From SIG437 sp045648985 (lineage in GTDB: Bacteria > Bacillota > Clostridia > UBA1381 > UBA9506), in NCBI GenBank assembly GCA_045648985.1, contig JAZROZ010000023.1:4270-68269 (forward strand): DNA of 64,000 nucleotides. The letters are read 5' to 3'. Positions 9,360-18,198 of the stretch are shown here, piece after piece (within the stretch, counting starts at the first letter, position 1; each line of letters begins with the position of its first letter). Under the pieces are notes generated by a model. That model was not told the DNA's origin, ran no database searches, and saw only the letters and a program-made list of their open reading frames with translations. Made by a program: the position numbers and the translations under genes.

Positions 9360-10210
9360 GATATTATTTCCTCTTTTCCACTTTTAAGTGATCTTTCAAT
9401 TGCATTTAAAATAAATACAGGTGAGATAAATTCTTTTATATCCATCTGCTCTCCTTTATCTTTAAGGCAATCATAAAACGATTCAAATTCTTTTTTAGAT
9501 TCATCACTTAATTCAATTGTATCACCATAGGTTTTATCAATACTCAAGCGTGTTACACTATATGACCACGCCTCGCCTGTGAATACGCCTGTAACATCAT
9601 AATTTTCATATCTGAAAATAGCAGTGATGTTTTTATCATTTTGAACAGCTACAACGCTTTTGGGAAATCTTCCAAAAACTTCACACACCATTTCTACAAG
9701 GTGCTGTGAATAGAAATAAAAACCACCGTACTCATTTTCCAAGCTGAGCGGTGCTCTTACCAAGCCGCCGATTGTCTTTCCAAATGCCTCTTTCTTCACA
9801 TCTTTTTTAAGCTCAGCGATAAGTTTACTGAACTTTAGCATAGAGCCACCTGCAAATCTGTTTCCGTGCTCTTTAAGTTGTTGTGCAAGCGAAATAGCGT
9901 CATCTTCAGATATTGTTATCGGTTTATCTACAAAAACGGCTATTTTACTTGAAAGGTATGGCTCAACGTATTTCAAGTGGTTATTGCCGTGTCTTGCCGT
10001 TACCATAACACCGTCTATCTTTCCCACAAGTTCATCATAGCTTTTCATAGCATATATCTGGTATTGTTCTGCCAGCTTCTTTAGAGCTGCTTCATCATCA
10101 GAGTATACACCAACAACCTCTACATCAGAAAACTTTTTGTTTTTACTTATAATATCTAAAAATTGATTAGCGTGAGAGTTTTCGCAACCTAAAATAGCAA
10201 TTTTATACAT
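9350..10210 (-). CDS. Gfo/Idh/MocA-family oxidoreductase (4 of 4)
   Basis: First gene of the operon, 286 residues, the shortest of the four paralogues. N-terminus IAILGCENSHANQFLDI lacks the classical GxGxxG; VDKPITISEDDAI keeps the catalytic-lysine region and YGGFYFYSQHLVEMV the following His. The ATG at 10210 is preferred over an upstream frame extension because the extension would run through the promoter at 10244-10272. The gene is divergent from the AraC-family regulator at 10353, which is the obvious candidate controller. Function beyond the family level is not deducible. Confidence 0.8.
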   Translation of the reverse strand: MYKIAILGCENSHANQFLDIISKNKKFSDVEVVGVYSDDEAALKKLAEQYQIYAMKSYDELVGKIDGVMVTARHGNNHLKYVEPYLSSKIAVFVDKPITISEDDAISLAQQLKEHGNRFAGGSMLKFSKLIAELKKDVKKEAFGKTIGGLVRAPLSLENEYGGFYFYSQHLVEMVCEVFGRFPKSVVAVQNDKNITAIFRYENYDVTGVFTGEAWSYSVTRLSIDKTYGDTIELSDESKKEFESFYDCLKDKGEQMDIKEFISPVFILNAIERSLKSGKEEIISWH

Positions 10211-10243
10211 CTTTTCATCTCTTTCCACATTACTTTTTGTTAT

Positions 10244-10272
10244 ATTATATATTGTTTTTTTCTTTATGTAAA
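10244..10272 (-). promoter_or_regulatory. Predicted promoter of the three-gene oxidoreductase operon
   Basis: Minus strand: TTTACA (10272-10267), 17-base spacer, TATAAT (10249-10244). Confidence 0.55.
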
Positions 10273-10294
10273 TTGTAAAAACAAGAATTATTGA

Positions 10295-10323
10295 TTGCAA
10301 AAAGTGTATTTTTATGTTATAAT
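10295..10323 (+). promoter_or_regulatory. Predicted promoter of the AraC-family regulator
   Basis: TTGCAA (10295-10300), 17-base spacer, TATAAT (10318-10323). It is back to back with the operon promoter, leaving about 22 bases between the two -35 boxes for a shared operator. Confidence 0.6.
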
Positions 10324-10352
10324 AAAAAAAAAGTTGTAAGAAGGTGATTTTA

Positions 10353-11192
10353 ATGAGTAAGTCAACCGTTTTGGACTATGCAAGTGATGAGTTCTGGGCA
10401 CATTATTCTGAAGATGCAAGCATAGCAGCCAAGGGTATTGCACCACACGTTCACAATGTCTTTGAAATGATATTCCTAATTGAAGGCGACCTCACATACA
10501 TCATAGGTGAAAAAGTTTACAATGTTACCGACAATTACTTGATTCTTACAAGGCCTAATTTGAGACATATTATAAAATTTAACAATAAAAAAGCGTATAG
10601 AAGATATGTTATAACCTTTGATAAGTCAATCATACATCCACAAATTTATGATATGCTCCCTTCCGATTTAGATGTTATAACATTCCGTGATCCAAGGCAC
10701 ATTACCGATTTATTTGAAAAATATAGTTTTTACAGTAATCACATAGATGGCGATGCTTTAAAAAAGATACTTACACATATTACAGAAGAAATTTTCTTAA
10801 ACATCATAATTTCAAGAGAAATCTCTCCTGAACAAATTTCAAAAATACCATATGTCACAAATTATATTATTGAAAGAGCAAATGCTTATATTGACAAAAA
10901 TCTTATGTACAATTTCAGTTTAGAAGCGCTGTGTAATGAACTTTATATTTCCAAAAGCAGTTTGCACAAATTGTTTGTCAAGCATCTTGAGATAACACCT
11001 AAAAAATATATAATTGCAAAACGTCTTACAATGGCACAGAAGCTACTTCGTGCCAACTATAAGCCAACTGAAATATATGCAAAATGCGGTTTCTCTGACT
11101 ATTCTTCCTTTTACCGCGATTTTAAAAACTTTTTTGGATATCCGCCTTCTGATGAAATTAATCAAAGGCTTGATAATCAAATGATTATATAA
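10353..11192 (+). CDS. AraC-family transcriptional regulator
   Basis: Predicted ligand-responsive activator of the divergent oxidoreductase operon. The 279 residues consist of an N-terminal cupin-like sensor (PHVHNVFEMIFLIEGDLTYIIG, about residues 25-60) and a C-terminal double helix-turn-helix (LCNELYISKSSLHKLFVKHL and KCGFSDYSSFYRDFKNFFGYPPS). AAGGTG lies 6 bases before the ATG at 10353; an in-frame GTG at 10344 overlaps that site. Cupin AraC proteins beside Gfo/Idh/MocA genes commonly sense sugars; this is context-based inference. Confidence 0.9.
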   Translation: MSKSTVLDYASDEFWAHYSEDASIAAKGIAPHVHNVFEMIFLIEGDLTYIIGEKVYNVTDNYLILTRPNLRHIIKFNNKKAYRRYVITFDKSIIHPQIYDMLPSDLDVITFRDPRHITDLFEKYSFYSNHIDGDALKKILTHITEEIFLNIIISREISPEQISKIPYVTNYIIERANAYIDKNLMYNFSLEALCNELYISKSSLHKLFVKHLEITPKKYIIAKRLTMAQKLLRANYKPTEIYAKCGFSDYSSFYRDFKNFFGYPPSDEINQRLDNQMII

Positions 11193-11199
11193 AAACTGA

Positions 11200-11241
11200 A
11201 ATAGAGTGTTTGAAAACTTTACATTTCAAACACTCTATTTT
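11200..11241. terminator. Bidirectional terminator between the AraC gene and the amidohydrolase
   Basis: 16-bp stem AATAGAGTGTTTGAAA / TTTCAAACACTCTATT with T runs on both strands, ending against the stop codon of the convergent gene. Confidence 0.88.
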
Positions 11242-12579
11242 TTAATTTATATTCACTTTAGCCGTTCCGTCATCATTATACTCTATTCTGTTTCCTGAGC
11301 AATTTAAGCTATCTATATATGCAAGGTATTCTTCTTTAGATGCAAACAACGGCTTAAATTCATCTATTACTTTTTTGGCTTCTTTTGCATCATCAATAAG
11401 GAGCAACGAAAGTATTCCAAGCTGGAATTTAGCATTGTCAACACAAGCTGCCACAGGGTCAGATATGATGAAATCATCGCCGTGAGATGTACCTTCTGCA
11501 CCACAAGCATATGGATGAATAACAGGCATAATACATGATAAATCTCCCATATCGGTGCTTCCAGATGACATAATGTCATATACATCAAATTGATATTTGG
11601 GAATAAAAAGCTCAGCTGCTTTTTTTGCTATCTTCGTCAGATTTTTATCATTATAAAGTGGAGCATATCCGGGCGAATCAATAATTTCAACATTTGTTCC
11701 CATGGACAGTGCCGCACCACAAAGTGCCTGATTAACTTTTCTGTTTGTCTTTTCTATAGCTTCAAAGGTTGCTCCTCTTACATAGCTTTCCAAAGTTGTC
11801 GTTTGCGGAATTGCATTTACCATCTGCCCACCATTTGTTATGATTGGATGGACCCTTATGATGTCACTGTCTGCAAAAGTTTCACGTATTGCATTTATTG
11901 CATTAATGCCGCACGTTGCCGCATACAGTGCATTTTTTCCTTGCCATGGTGCTCCTCCTGCATGGGCTGCCTTTCCTTTGTATATAATCTTTTTGGCTAT
12001 ACAACCAACGCCACCTTTTAAGGCACAATAATTTCCCGAAGTCTGATGCACCATAAAGGCAATATCAACACCATCAAAATATCCCCTTGACAAAAATTCA
12101 CTTTTGCCACCTAAATATCTGATTTTTCCTTCTTCTTTGAGCTTAGTTCTGTATTCAATTTCCAAAAGCTCCTCAGCAGGAACAGCACAAAGTCTGATTT
12201 TTCCACAGAACTTATCTAAAATTCCGGGCTCTTTCAGTGCGGCAGCAATACCTATTAAGGCTGCACACTGTGCATTATGCCCACAGGAATGAACTGCACC
12301 TGTTTGTCGGTCAGATTCTTTATGCGATGGACATATTATAGAATCAAGCTCCGCCAGTATCATAATTTCAGGACCGGGCTTTCCTGTGTCAAGACACGTA
12401 TAAAAACCTGTGATTCCTTCAGCCATAACAAGCTCGTAGCCGAGTTCTTTAAATGTTTTTTCCATATATGCAGAAGTTTTATATTCTTTGTATCCTGTTT
12501 CGGGATTATTCCATATATATCTTTCTGCATCTAAGATAAGCTGTCTATGTTTTTCTACTGCAGCATTAATCTCTTGCAT
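11242..12579 (-). CDS. M20-family amidohydrolase (AbgB/IAA-amino acid hydrolase type)
   Basis: Predicted metal-dependent hydrolase cleaving an amide-linked amino acid conjugate. The 445 residues show M20D features: AELDS metal ligand, HSCGHNAQCAAL, catalytic AEE, and the dimerisation-domain motif GKAAHAGGAPWQGKNAL. AAGGAGAAG precedes the ATG at 12579. It lies 29 bases downstream of the CofE-like gene on the same strand, so a ligase and a hydrolase for a glutamate-type amide could be coexpressed. The closest described relatives hydrolyse aminobenzoyl-glutamate or acyl amino acids; the substrate here is unknown. Confidence 0.87.
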   Translation of the reverse strand: MQEINAAVEKHRQLILDAERYIWNNPETGYKEYKTSAYMEKTFKELGYELVMAEGITGFYTCLDTGKPGPEIMILAELDSIICPSHKESDRQTGAVHSCGHNAQCAALIGIAAALKEPGILDKFCGKIRLCAVPAEELLEIEYRTKLKEEGKIRYLGGKSEFLSRGYFDGVDIAFMVHQTSGNYCALKGGVGCIAKKIIYKGKAAHAGGAPWQGKNALYAATCGINAINAIRETFADSDIIRVHPIITNGGQMVNAIPQTTTLESYVRGATFEAIEKTNRKVNQALCGAALSMGTNVEIIDSPGYAPLYNDKNLTKIAKKAAELFIPKYQFDVYDIMSSGSTDMGDLSCIMPVIHPYACGAEGTSHGDDFIISDPVAACVDNAKFQLGILSLLLIDDAKEAKKVIDEFKPLFASKEEYLAYIDSLNCSGNRIEYNDDGTAKVNIN

Positions 12580-12608
12580 AAATAACTTCTCCTTACCATA
12601 ATACAAAA

Positions 12609-13799
12609 CTAGTCTGTTAAATTATCAAAATAGCCCTGAACTAAAACAACAGGTGTTCCTTTATCACCTGAGCCGCTTGTTAAGTCACAAAGCGAGCCGA
12701 TTAAATCTGTAATACGGCGTGGTGTTGTGCCTTGAGATGCCATATTTCCAACGAGGTCGCTGCCTTTTTTCTTGATAGCTTCTTCTATAGCTTTTTTAAG
12801 CTCTTCACCTTTTAAATCTGCAAAATCATTATCTGCAAGATACTTAAGCTTAAGCTCGTTTGGTGTACCTTCCAATCCTTTTGTATATGCCGGTGAAACA
12901 ATCGGGTCAGCAAGCTCCCAGATTTTTCCTGCAGGGTCTTTAAAGGCGCCGTCACCATAAACCATAACTTCAATATGCTTCTCTGTACGCTCTAGAAGCT
13001 GTTTCTGGATATCTTCGACCAAATCAAAACACTCCTGTGGGAAGAGCTTTACTGTTTCCTCTGTTGATTTATTAGAGCCTAAAAGACCGTATTTTTCATT
13101 AAACCCGCTGCCATCAACTGATTTATTTAAGATATCATCTAAACCGCATACGATTTTTGCGCCTGCATCTTTTAAAATTCTCTTTGTACGTTCACGGCTA
13201 TGAATATCACAGTTTAACACGCAATCTGTATATTTAAGAATAACGCGAGGGTCGTTTGCCAAAATAATTTCTGCTTCTGCTCCGCTATTGCGGATTAAAT
13301 CGCCATAATATTTAACATAATCAACCCCTGTGAAAGGATGTGGGTTTTCACCAAAAAGCTCACGGTATTTTGCTTCCGTCAAAACATCTGAATATGGATT
13401 AATTCCTGCTTCATCGAGCTGGTCTAAAGATACTAAAGCGTTTCCTACCTCATCGCTTGGATAATTGAGCATAAGCACAATTTTTTCAACACCTTGCGCA
13501 ATTCCCCTCAAGCAGATAGCAAAACGGTTACGGCTGAGTATGGGAAATATTACACCAACTGTTTTTCCGCCGAGTTTAGCTTTTACGTCCTTTGCGATTG
13601 CATTAACAGATGCGTAATTTCCCTGAGCACGTGCAACAACTGATTCTGTTATTGCAACAACATCACGGTCTCGGAGGCTAAAGCCTTCAGCCTCTGATGC
13701 TTCTATTACACTATTAACAACGATACTCGCTATATCATCACCTTCACGAATGATAGGGCAACGAATACCTCTTGAAACTGTACCTGTTCTTCTTTCCAT
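12609..13799 (-). CDS. CofE-like protein (coenzyme F420-0:L-glutamate ligase family)
   Basis: Member of the F420-0:gamma-glutamyl ligase family (recognised from overall pattern: IREGDDIASIVVNSV, RDRDVVAITESVVARAQGNY, GVIFPILSRNRFAICLRGIAQG). In methanogens and actinobacteria CofE adds glutamates to F420; Clostridia generally lack F420 synthesis and no cof/fbi gene is visible here, so the substrate is probably different. The 396 residues exceed archaeal CofE (about 250) by a C-terminal extension. AAGGA ribosome site upstream of the ATG. Cotranscription with the M20 hydrolase and a divergent LysR gene suggest a small regulated pathway. Confidence 0.72.
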   Translation of the reverse strand: MERRTGTVSRGIRCPIIREGDDIASIVVNSVIEASEAEGFSLRDRDVVAITESVVARAQGNYASVNAIAKDVKAKLGGKTVGVIFPILSRNRFAICLRGIAQGVEKIVLMLNYPSDEVGNALVSLDQLDEAGINPYSDVLTEAKYRELFGENPHPFTGVDYVKYYGDLIRNSGAEAEIILANDPRVILKYTDCVLNCDIHSRERTKRILKDAGAKIVCGLDDILNKSVDGSGFNEKYGLLGSNKSTEETVKLFPQECFDLVEDIQKQLLERTEKHIEVMVYGDGAFKDPAGKIWELADPIVSPAYTKGLEGTPNELKLKYLADNDFADLKGEELKKAIEEAIKKKGSDLVGNMASQGTTPRRITDLIGSLCDLTSGSGDKGTPVVLVQGYFDNLTD

Positions 13800-13902
13800 A
13801 ATCTCATCATCCTTCTTGACTTTTTTTACACATAATATTATAATACAAATATATCTATTAGTAAAGCAGATAATACTTACAACAGTAATAAGGAGAGCTT
13901 AT

Positions 13903-14775
13903 ATGAAAACGAAACTTGATTATTACCGTATTTTCTATGAAACAGCACGTCATGCCTCCTTTTCAAAAGCGGCAAAACATCTATATATTTCACAGTCTGC
14001 CATTTCGCAGTCTATTCGTCAGCTTGAACAGGACTTAAATGCGCAGCTTTTCATACGTTCTAAGCGCGGTATTTCTCTTACAAAAGAAGGAGAACTGATA
14101 TTTTCAAAAATCCATGCTGCAATGCAGTCGATAGAGCAAGGTGAAACCCTGCTTGCAAGACTTCGCCATTTGGAAAGCGGTTCTTTGATTATTGCTGCCG
14201 GTGATACTATTACCAGCCAATATCTGCTACCTTATCTTGAACAGTTTCACACAATTTATCCCCAAATTCGTATAGAAATGGCAAACTCATATTCACAGCA
14301 TATGTTAGAGCTTGTCAAGGAAGGAAAAGCTGAGCTTGCATTTATTAATCTGCCTGTATCAGATAATGAGCTTTGTATTGAGCCATGCTTTAAGGTACAC
14401 GATATTTTTGTTTGCGGACCTGATTATGATATGAAAAAAAGCTACACCTGGGAAGAGATGGCAGCCGAGCCTTTAATCTTGCTTGAAGAAAATTCCACTT
14501 CACGTCTTTATCTCAATGAGAAATTTAAAAACAAGGGCATCGCACTAAATCCGCAGATTGAAATTGCTGCACATGAGCTTTTAATCAGATTTGCGTCAAT
14601 TCATTTAGGTGTATCGTGTATAGTCAAGGAATTTTCCCAGCAAAGCTTGAAGCAGGGAATTGTTAAACAAATGAAGCTTACTCCTCCCCTGCCACCGCGA
14701 AATATTGGATATGCATATCTAAAAAGCACCCCCCTTTCACTTGCGGCACAGGCCTTTTTGAATCTTATTAATTAA
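13903..14775 (+). CDS. LysR-family transcriptional regulator
   Basis: Predicted regulator of the divergent CofE-like/M20 operon. The 290 residues have the LysR winged helix at the N-terminus (YYRIFYETARHASFSKAAKHLYISQSAISQSIRQLEQDL) and a periplasmic-binding-protein-like effector domain. A short conserved variation is the initial MKTKLDYYRIF. AAGGAG precedes the ATG at 13903. The 103-base gap to the divergent start is the likely operator, but no clear T-N11-A dyad was picked out by eye. Effector unknown. Confidence 0.9.
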   Translation: MKTKLDYYRIFYETARHASFSKAAKHLYISQSAISQSIRQLEQDLNAQLFIRSKRGISLTKEGELIFSKIHAAMQSIEQGETLLARLRHLESGSLIIAAGDTITSQYLLPYLEQFHTIYPQIRIEMANSYSQHMLELVKEGKAELAFINLPVSDNELCIEPCFKVHDIFVCGPDYDMKKSYTWEEMAAEPLILLEENSTSRLYLNEKFKNKGIALNPQIEIAAHELLIRFASIHLGVSCIVKEFSQQSLKQGIVKQMKLTPPLPPRNIGYAYLKSTPLSLAAQAFLNLIN

Positions 14776-14946
14776 AATTAATTTACTTTTTCGCAACAAA
14801 TAAAAGAAAATAATAAAATAATAATATTTATAAATTTTTTACAAATTCACTATTTTAATTCATTTTCTTTTATGATATACTATATTTTGTGAAAGGCTTG
14901 AAAGTATCTGCCTTACGACAGAATTTTTTGACTGGAGGAGCGCAAT

Positions 14947-15786
14947 TTGTTCGGCTACGTAAACGTATATAAAAACGAACTGAAAGTGAAAGAATATGAC
15001 CTTTTCCGTGCATACTATTGCGGTCTTTGTAAGACACTAAAGAAAAATTATGGCTTTGCCTCTAGGATGGGACTCAGTTATGACCTTGCGTTTCTTTCGC
15101 TTTTGTTATCTTCTGTTTATCCGCAAGACGATATTGCAAAATCTCAGGTTTGTGTTGCAAATCCACTTAAGAAAAAACCTGTAGTAGTTTCAAATAAGTT
15201 TATGGAATATGCATCAAGTGCAAATGTAATTCTTACATATTTCAAGCTCAAGGATGATATATGCGACAATCATTCTATAAAGGCTGTTTTGTTTTTACCT
15301 TTTATGCTTTCTGCTGTCAGAAAAGCAAAAAAACTTGAGCCCGAGCTATATTCAAATGTTAAAAGTTCAATGAATAAACTGTCAAAATTAGAAAAAGCAA
15401 ACTGCAGCGACCCTGATATAGTTGCAAATGAATTTGCCGTTCTTACAGGTTATGTATTTTCTTCTGATTTAATATCTGATGAGAAGATACGAAGAATTTT
15501 AGAGCAAATGGGCAAGCTTATCGGACGGTATATTTATCTTTTAGATGCCTGCGAGGATTATGAAAAAGATAAAGAAAGAAAAAACTATAATATTCTCAGT
15601 CAGTCGGGCTGCACAATATCAAAGGATGAACTTTTAGATTCCTTAGAGTTTACATTAAGTGAAATTGCAATGGCTTATAACTTACTCGATATTAAGAAAA
15701 ACAAACCCATTTTAGATAATATTATTTATTTAGGTCTTGCTGATTCCTTAAAAAAGGCAAGAGAGAAAAAGGAGACTATGCAATGA
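14947..15786 (+). CDS. DUF5685-family protein
   Basis: Conserved clostridial protein of unknown function, 279 residues. The N-terminus FGYVNVYKNELKVKEYDLFRAYYCGLCKTL is characteristic of DUF5685, with a CxxC pair near residue 26 that could bind metal. No membrane segment or signal is visible. The start is a TTG supported by TGGAGGAG 6 bases upstream. Its TGA overlaps the ATG of the J-domain gene, so the two are translationally coupled, which suggests that the J-domain protein acts with it. The assignment is by memory of the family pattern. Confidence 0.75.
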   Translation: MFGYVNVYKNELKVKEYDLFRAYYCGLCKTLKKNYGFASRMGLSYDLAFLSLLLSSVYPQDDIAKSQVCVANPLKKKPVVVSNKFMEYASSANVILTYFKLKDDICDNHSIKAVLFLPFMLSAVRKAKKLEPELYSNVKSSMNKLSKLEKANCSDPDIVANEFAVLTGYVFSSDLISDEKIRRILEQMGKLIGRYIYLLDACEDYEKDKERKNYNILSQSGCTISKDELLDSLEFTLSEIAMAYNLLDIKKNKPILDNIIYLGLADSLKKAREKKETMQ

Positions 15787-16382
15787 AAGACCCATATGAA
15801 GTTCTTGGCATAAACAAAGATGCATCACAAGAAGAAATAAAAAAAGCATACAGAAAACTCGCTAAACAATATCATCCCGATAATTATGTTAACAACCCTT
15901 TAGCAGACCTTGCCGAAGAGAAATTCAAAGATATTAATGAGGCATATGAGGCACTTACAGGCTCTGAAAGCTCAAATCATGGTAGATACAAAGGGACATA
16001 TTCATATTCACAAGGTGCTGCAGGCGAATTTGCCAAAATACGTAATCTGATTAATATTGGTAACATAAACGAAGCTGATACTTTGTTAGATAGTATGACA
16101 AACAGAACTGCTGAATGGTTCTTTTTAAAGGGTACTATTTTTATGAACAGAGGTTGGCATTCTCAGGGACTTAACTTCATCAGGCAAGCCGTCAATATGG
16201 ACCCGTCAAATCACGAGTACCGCTCAGTTCTTTCAAATTATACCATGCGTACAGGGCAGTACAGAGATTTCGGTTCAGGAATGATGGGAAATACAGACAC
16301 TGTATGTTCGTGTTGTCAAAATTTGATTTGCGCAGATTGTTGCTGCGAATGTATGGGCGGCGATTTAATCCCCTGTTGTTAA
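15783..16382 (+). CDS. J-domain (DnaJ-like) protein with Cys-rich C-terminus
   Basis: The 199 residues start with a complete J domain (DPYEVLGINKDASQEEIKKAY, then QYHPDN containing the HPD motif that stimulates Hsp70 ATPase). A middle region with helical, TPR-like character (residues 85-150, NEADTLLDSM, MNRGWHSQGLNFIRQAV) follows, and the last 25 residues hold nine cysteines (CSCC, CADCCCEC, CC). It lacks the Gly/Phe and DnaJ zinc repeats of DnaJ itself, so it is a dedicated co-chaperone rather than the housekeeping DnaJ. Coupled to the DUF5685 gene by an ATGA overlap. Confidence 0.85.
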   Translation: MKDPYEVLGINKDASQEEIKKAYRKLAKQYHPDNYVNNPLADLAEEKFKDINEAYEALTGSESSNHGRYKGTYSYSQGAAGEFAKIRNLINIGNINEADTLLDSMTNRTAEWFFLKGTIFMNRGWHSQGLNFIRQAVNMDPSNHEYRSVLSNYTMRTGQYRDFGSGMMGNTDTVCSCCQNLICADCCCECMGGDLIPCC

Positions 16383-16408
16383 TTATTAATAATAAAAGGA
16401 AGAGATTT

Positions 16409-16927
16409 ATGGCTAAAAAATTAGCGACAGCATCCATTTTTGCAGCTATATCAGTTATATCATTGCTTTTAGCAAGTTTATTCCCTATTAGAATTGCAAT
16501 GTGTGTTATAGCCTCTTTGATTACTTCAATCGTGACAATAGAGTGTGGGCACAAATATGCATGGCTGACTTTTTTTGCGGTTAGTGCTATCGCTTTTTTG
16601 CTGATACCTAAAAAATCTATTGTGTATATATACATTCTGTTTTTAGGATATTATCCAATCTTGAAGCTATACATTGAGCGCTTTGACAGCCTTTTACATG
16701 AATGGATTGCTAAAATTGTTTTTTTCAGTATAATACTTATTGTGGCATATTTCTCTTTTAAAGCATTTTTTATGCCATCATTTGATACAGAGCTTATAAA
16801 GCTTATTTATAGGCATCTGGCTTTTATTTTTGCGACAGCAAATGTTTTATTTGTTGTTTATGATTTTGGACTGAGTTTTATTATAAGCTTTTATATTCAC
16901 AGAATTAAAAATAATTATAAAGCATAG
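16409..16927 (+). CDS. Small polytopic membrane protein, function unknown
   Basis: 172 residues with about five hydrophobic helices (residues 5-25, 28-45, 50-68, 75-90, 108-128, 140-165) and short loops. No recognisable catalytic motif; it looks like the substrate-free core of small ECF/TspO-type membrane proteins but I cannot place it. AAGGAAG ribosome site 7 bases before the ATG at 16409, 26 bases after the J-domain gene. Probably part of the same operon. Confidence 0.72.
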   Translation: MAKKLATASIFAAISVISLLLASLFPIRIAMCVIASLITSIVTIECGHKYAWLTFFAVSAIAFLLIPKKSIVYIYILFLGYYPILKLYIERFDSLLHEWIAKIVFFSIILIVAYFSFKAFFMPSFDTELIKLIYRHLAFIFATANVLFVVYDFGLSFIISFYIHRIKNNYKA

Positions 16928-16941
16928 AAAGGAAATTTATA

Positions 16942-17310
16942 ATGAAAAAACTTTTAATACTTACAACTATAATCACGCTTTTATCCGGGTGCTCTGGTTC
17001 TCCGGCAAAAGAGTCCTCCTCTGCACCTACGCTTTCACCATCAATTACAAATCCGCAGGGTGTTATATATGATATAGACCCACCTATGCTCGACGGACTT
17101 GTGACAGAACTCACAAAAGATACAATTACTGTTACTATAGAAGATGAGCAGATGGAGCTTAAGCTTTCTAGGCGTGCTAAAGAGGAAATTAAAATATATA
17201 AGGAAAAATATGATACTCCTGTCGAAGTAGGTTCTTTTATGCAGATCAAATATGAGGAAACAGAAGATGGATTTGTTGCAAACAACCTTGCTTTTGTAAA
17301 GGTTAACTGA
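16942..17310 (+). CDS. Small lipoprotein, function unknown
   Basis: 122 residues. The N-terminus MKKLLILTTIITLLSGCSG is a clear lipoprotein signal with LSGC (Cys17), then a Ser/Pro-rich linker to about residue 40 and a compact acidic domain (TELTKDTITVTIEDEQMEL, VGSFMQIKYEETEDGFVANNL) that reads like a small OB-type beta barrel. GGAAAT ribosome site upstream; 14 bases after the membrane-protein gene. No family recognised. Confidence 0.75.
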   Translation: MKKLLILTTIITLLSGCSGSPAKESSSAPTLSPSITNPQGVIYDIDPPMLDGLVTELTKDTITVTIEDEQMELKLSRRAKEEIKIYKEKYDTPVEVGSFMQIKYEETEDGFVANNLAFVKVN

Positions 17311-17334
17311 TGCTATTTCTAAGGAGGACCGTAA

Positions 17335-17988
17335 ATGGCAAATAACTGTTGTGATATTATACCTAATGCAGAATCGCTGAATCTGATTCGTGAAAAATCT
17401 CAGGGATTCATTACTTTAATGACATATTATAGATGCGCTATGATGGAAATCGAAACTAAGTTTAATGTACTCAATCAGGAATATTCGCTAGAGCATGACC
17501 GAAATCCTATCAATAGCATAAAAACAAGGCTCAAATCTCCTGAATCTATTGTTGCGAAAATGAAACGAAATAACCTTTCAGTTGATATATGTGAGCTTGA
17601 AAAAAATATTAAAGACGTTGCGGGTGTGCGTGTCATCTGCTCTTTTCCGCAAGATGTATATGACTTAGCGGATGCTCTCTTAAAACAGGATGACATCACA
17701 TTGGTTGAAATGAAAGACTACATAAAAAATCCAAAGCCTAACGGATACAGAAGTCTTCATCTTATCGTTACTGTTCCTGTGTTTTTGGTACATGAAAAAA
17801 GGCTTATGAATGTTGAAATACAACTACGCACGATAGCTATGGATTTCTGGGCAAGCTTAGAGCATCAGCTTAAATATAAAAAGGATTTTGTATTCACAGA
17901 AGAAATGGCAAAAGAGCTCTCCAGATGTGCTGAAGAAAGTGCGACTTTAGATTTACGTATGGAAAACTTAAGAAAGCAAGTGCTTTAG
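17335..17988 (+). CDS. GTP pyrophosphokinase, small alarmone synthetase (RelQ/YjbM type)
   Basis: Predicted to make (p)ppGpp from ATP and GDP/GTP without a hydrolase domain. The 217 residues hold only a RelA/SpoT synthetase domain: IKTRLKSPESIVAKM, VAGVRVICSF, the YIKNPKPNGYRSLHL substrate loop and VEIQLRTIAMDFWASLEHQLKYK. HD hydrolase, TGS and ACT domains are absent, as in RelQ/RelP. AAGGAGG stands before the ATG. It follows the lipoprotein gene by 24 bases and is the last gene before a hairpin. Whether it is RelQ or RelP is not resolved by eye. Confidence 0.9.
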   Translation: MANNCCDIIPNAESLNLIREKSQGFITLMTYYRCAMMEIETKFNVLNQEYSLEHDRNPINSIKTRLKSPESIVAKMKRNNLSVDICELEKNIKDVAGVRVICSFPQDVYDLADALLKQDDITLVEMKDYIKNPKPNGYRSLHLIVTVPVFLVHEKRLMNVEIQLRTIAMDFWASLEHQLKYKKDFVFTEEMAKELSRCAEESATLDLRMENLRKQVL

Positions 17989-18004
17989 GCTGTATATACA
18001 TATA

Positions 18005-18047
18005 AAGTAGTTGTAGCAAAATGAATTTTATTTTGCTGCAACTACTT
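18005..18047 (+). terminator. Hairpin after the alarmone synthetase (TGTAGCAAAAT family)
   Basis: 17-bp stem AAGTAGTTGTAGCAAAA / TTTTGCTGCAACTACTT with one G-U pair. It lacks a T run, so it may act as an mRNA 3' end stabiliser rather than a strict terminator. Confidence 0.6.
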
Positions 18048-18065
18048 AAATATTAAAGAATTTTC

Positions 18066-18094
18066 TTGACCTTTTAAACCTGATATAGTATAAT
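18066..18094 (+). promoter_or_regulatory. Promoter of tRNA-Arg(CCT)
   Basis: TTGACC (18066-18071), 17-base spacer, TATAAT (18089-18094), 28 bases before the tRNA. Confidence 0.75.
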
Positions 18095-18121
18095 ATTCTG
18101 TGAATTTATTTTAATTCATAT

Positions 18122-18196
18122 GCCCTCTTAGTTAAGTGGATATAATAAACCCCTCCTAAGGGTTAGTCACGCGTTCGACTCGCGTAGAGGGTGCCA
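18122..18196 (+). tRNA. tRNA-Arg(CCT)
   Basis: Acceptor GCCCTCT pairs with AGAGGGT, anticodon loop CTCCTAA (anticodon CCT, reads AGG), T arm CGCGTTCGACTCGCG, CCA encoded. Confidence 0.93.
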
Positions 18197-18198
18197 AA

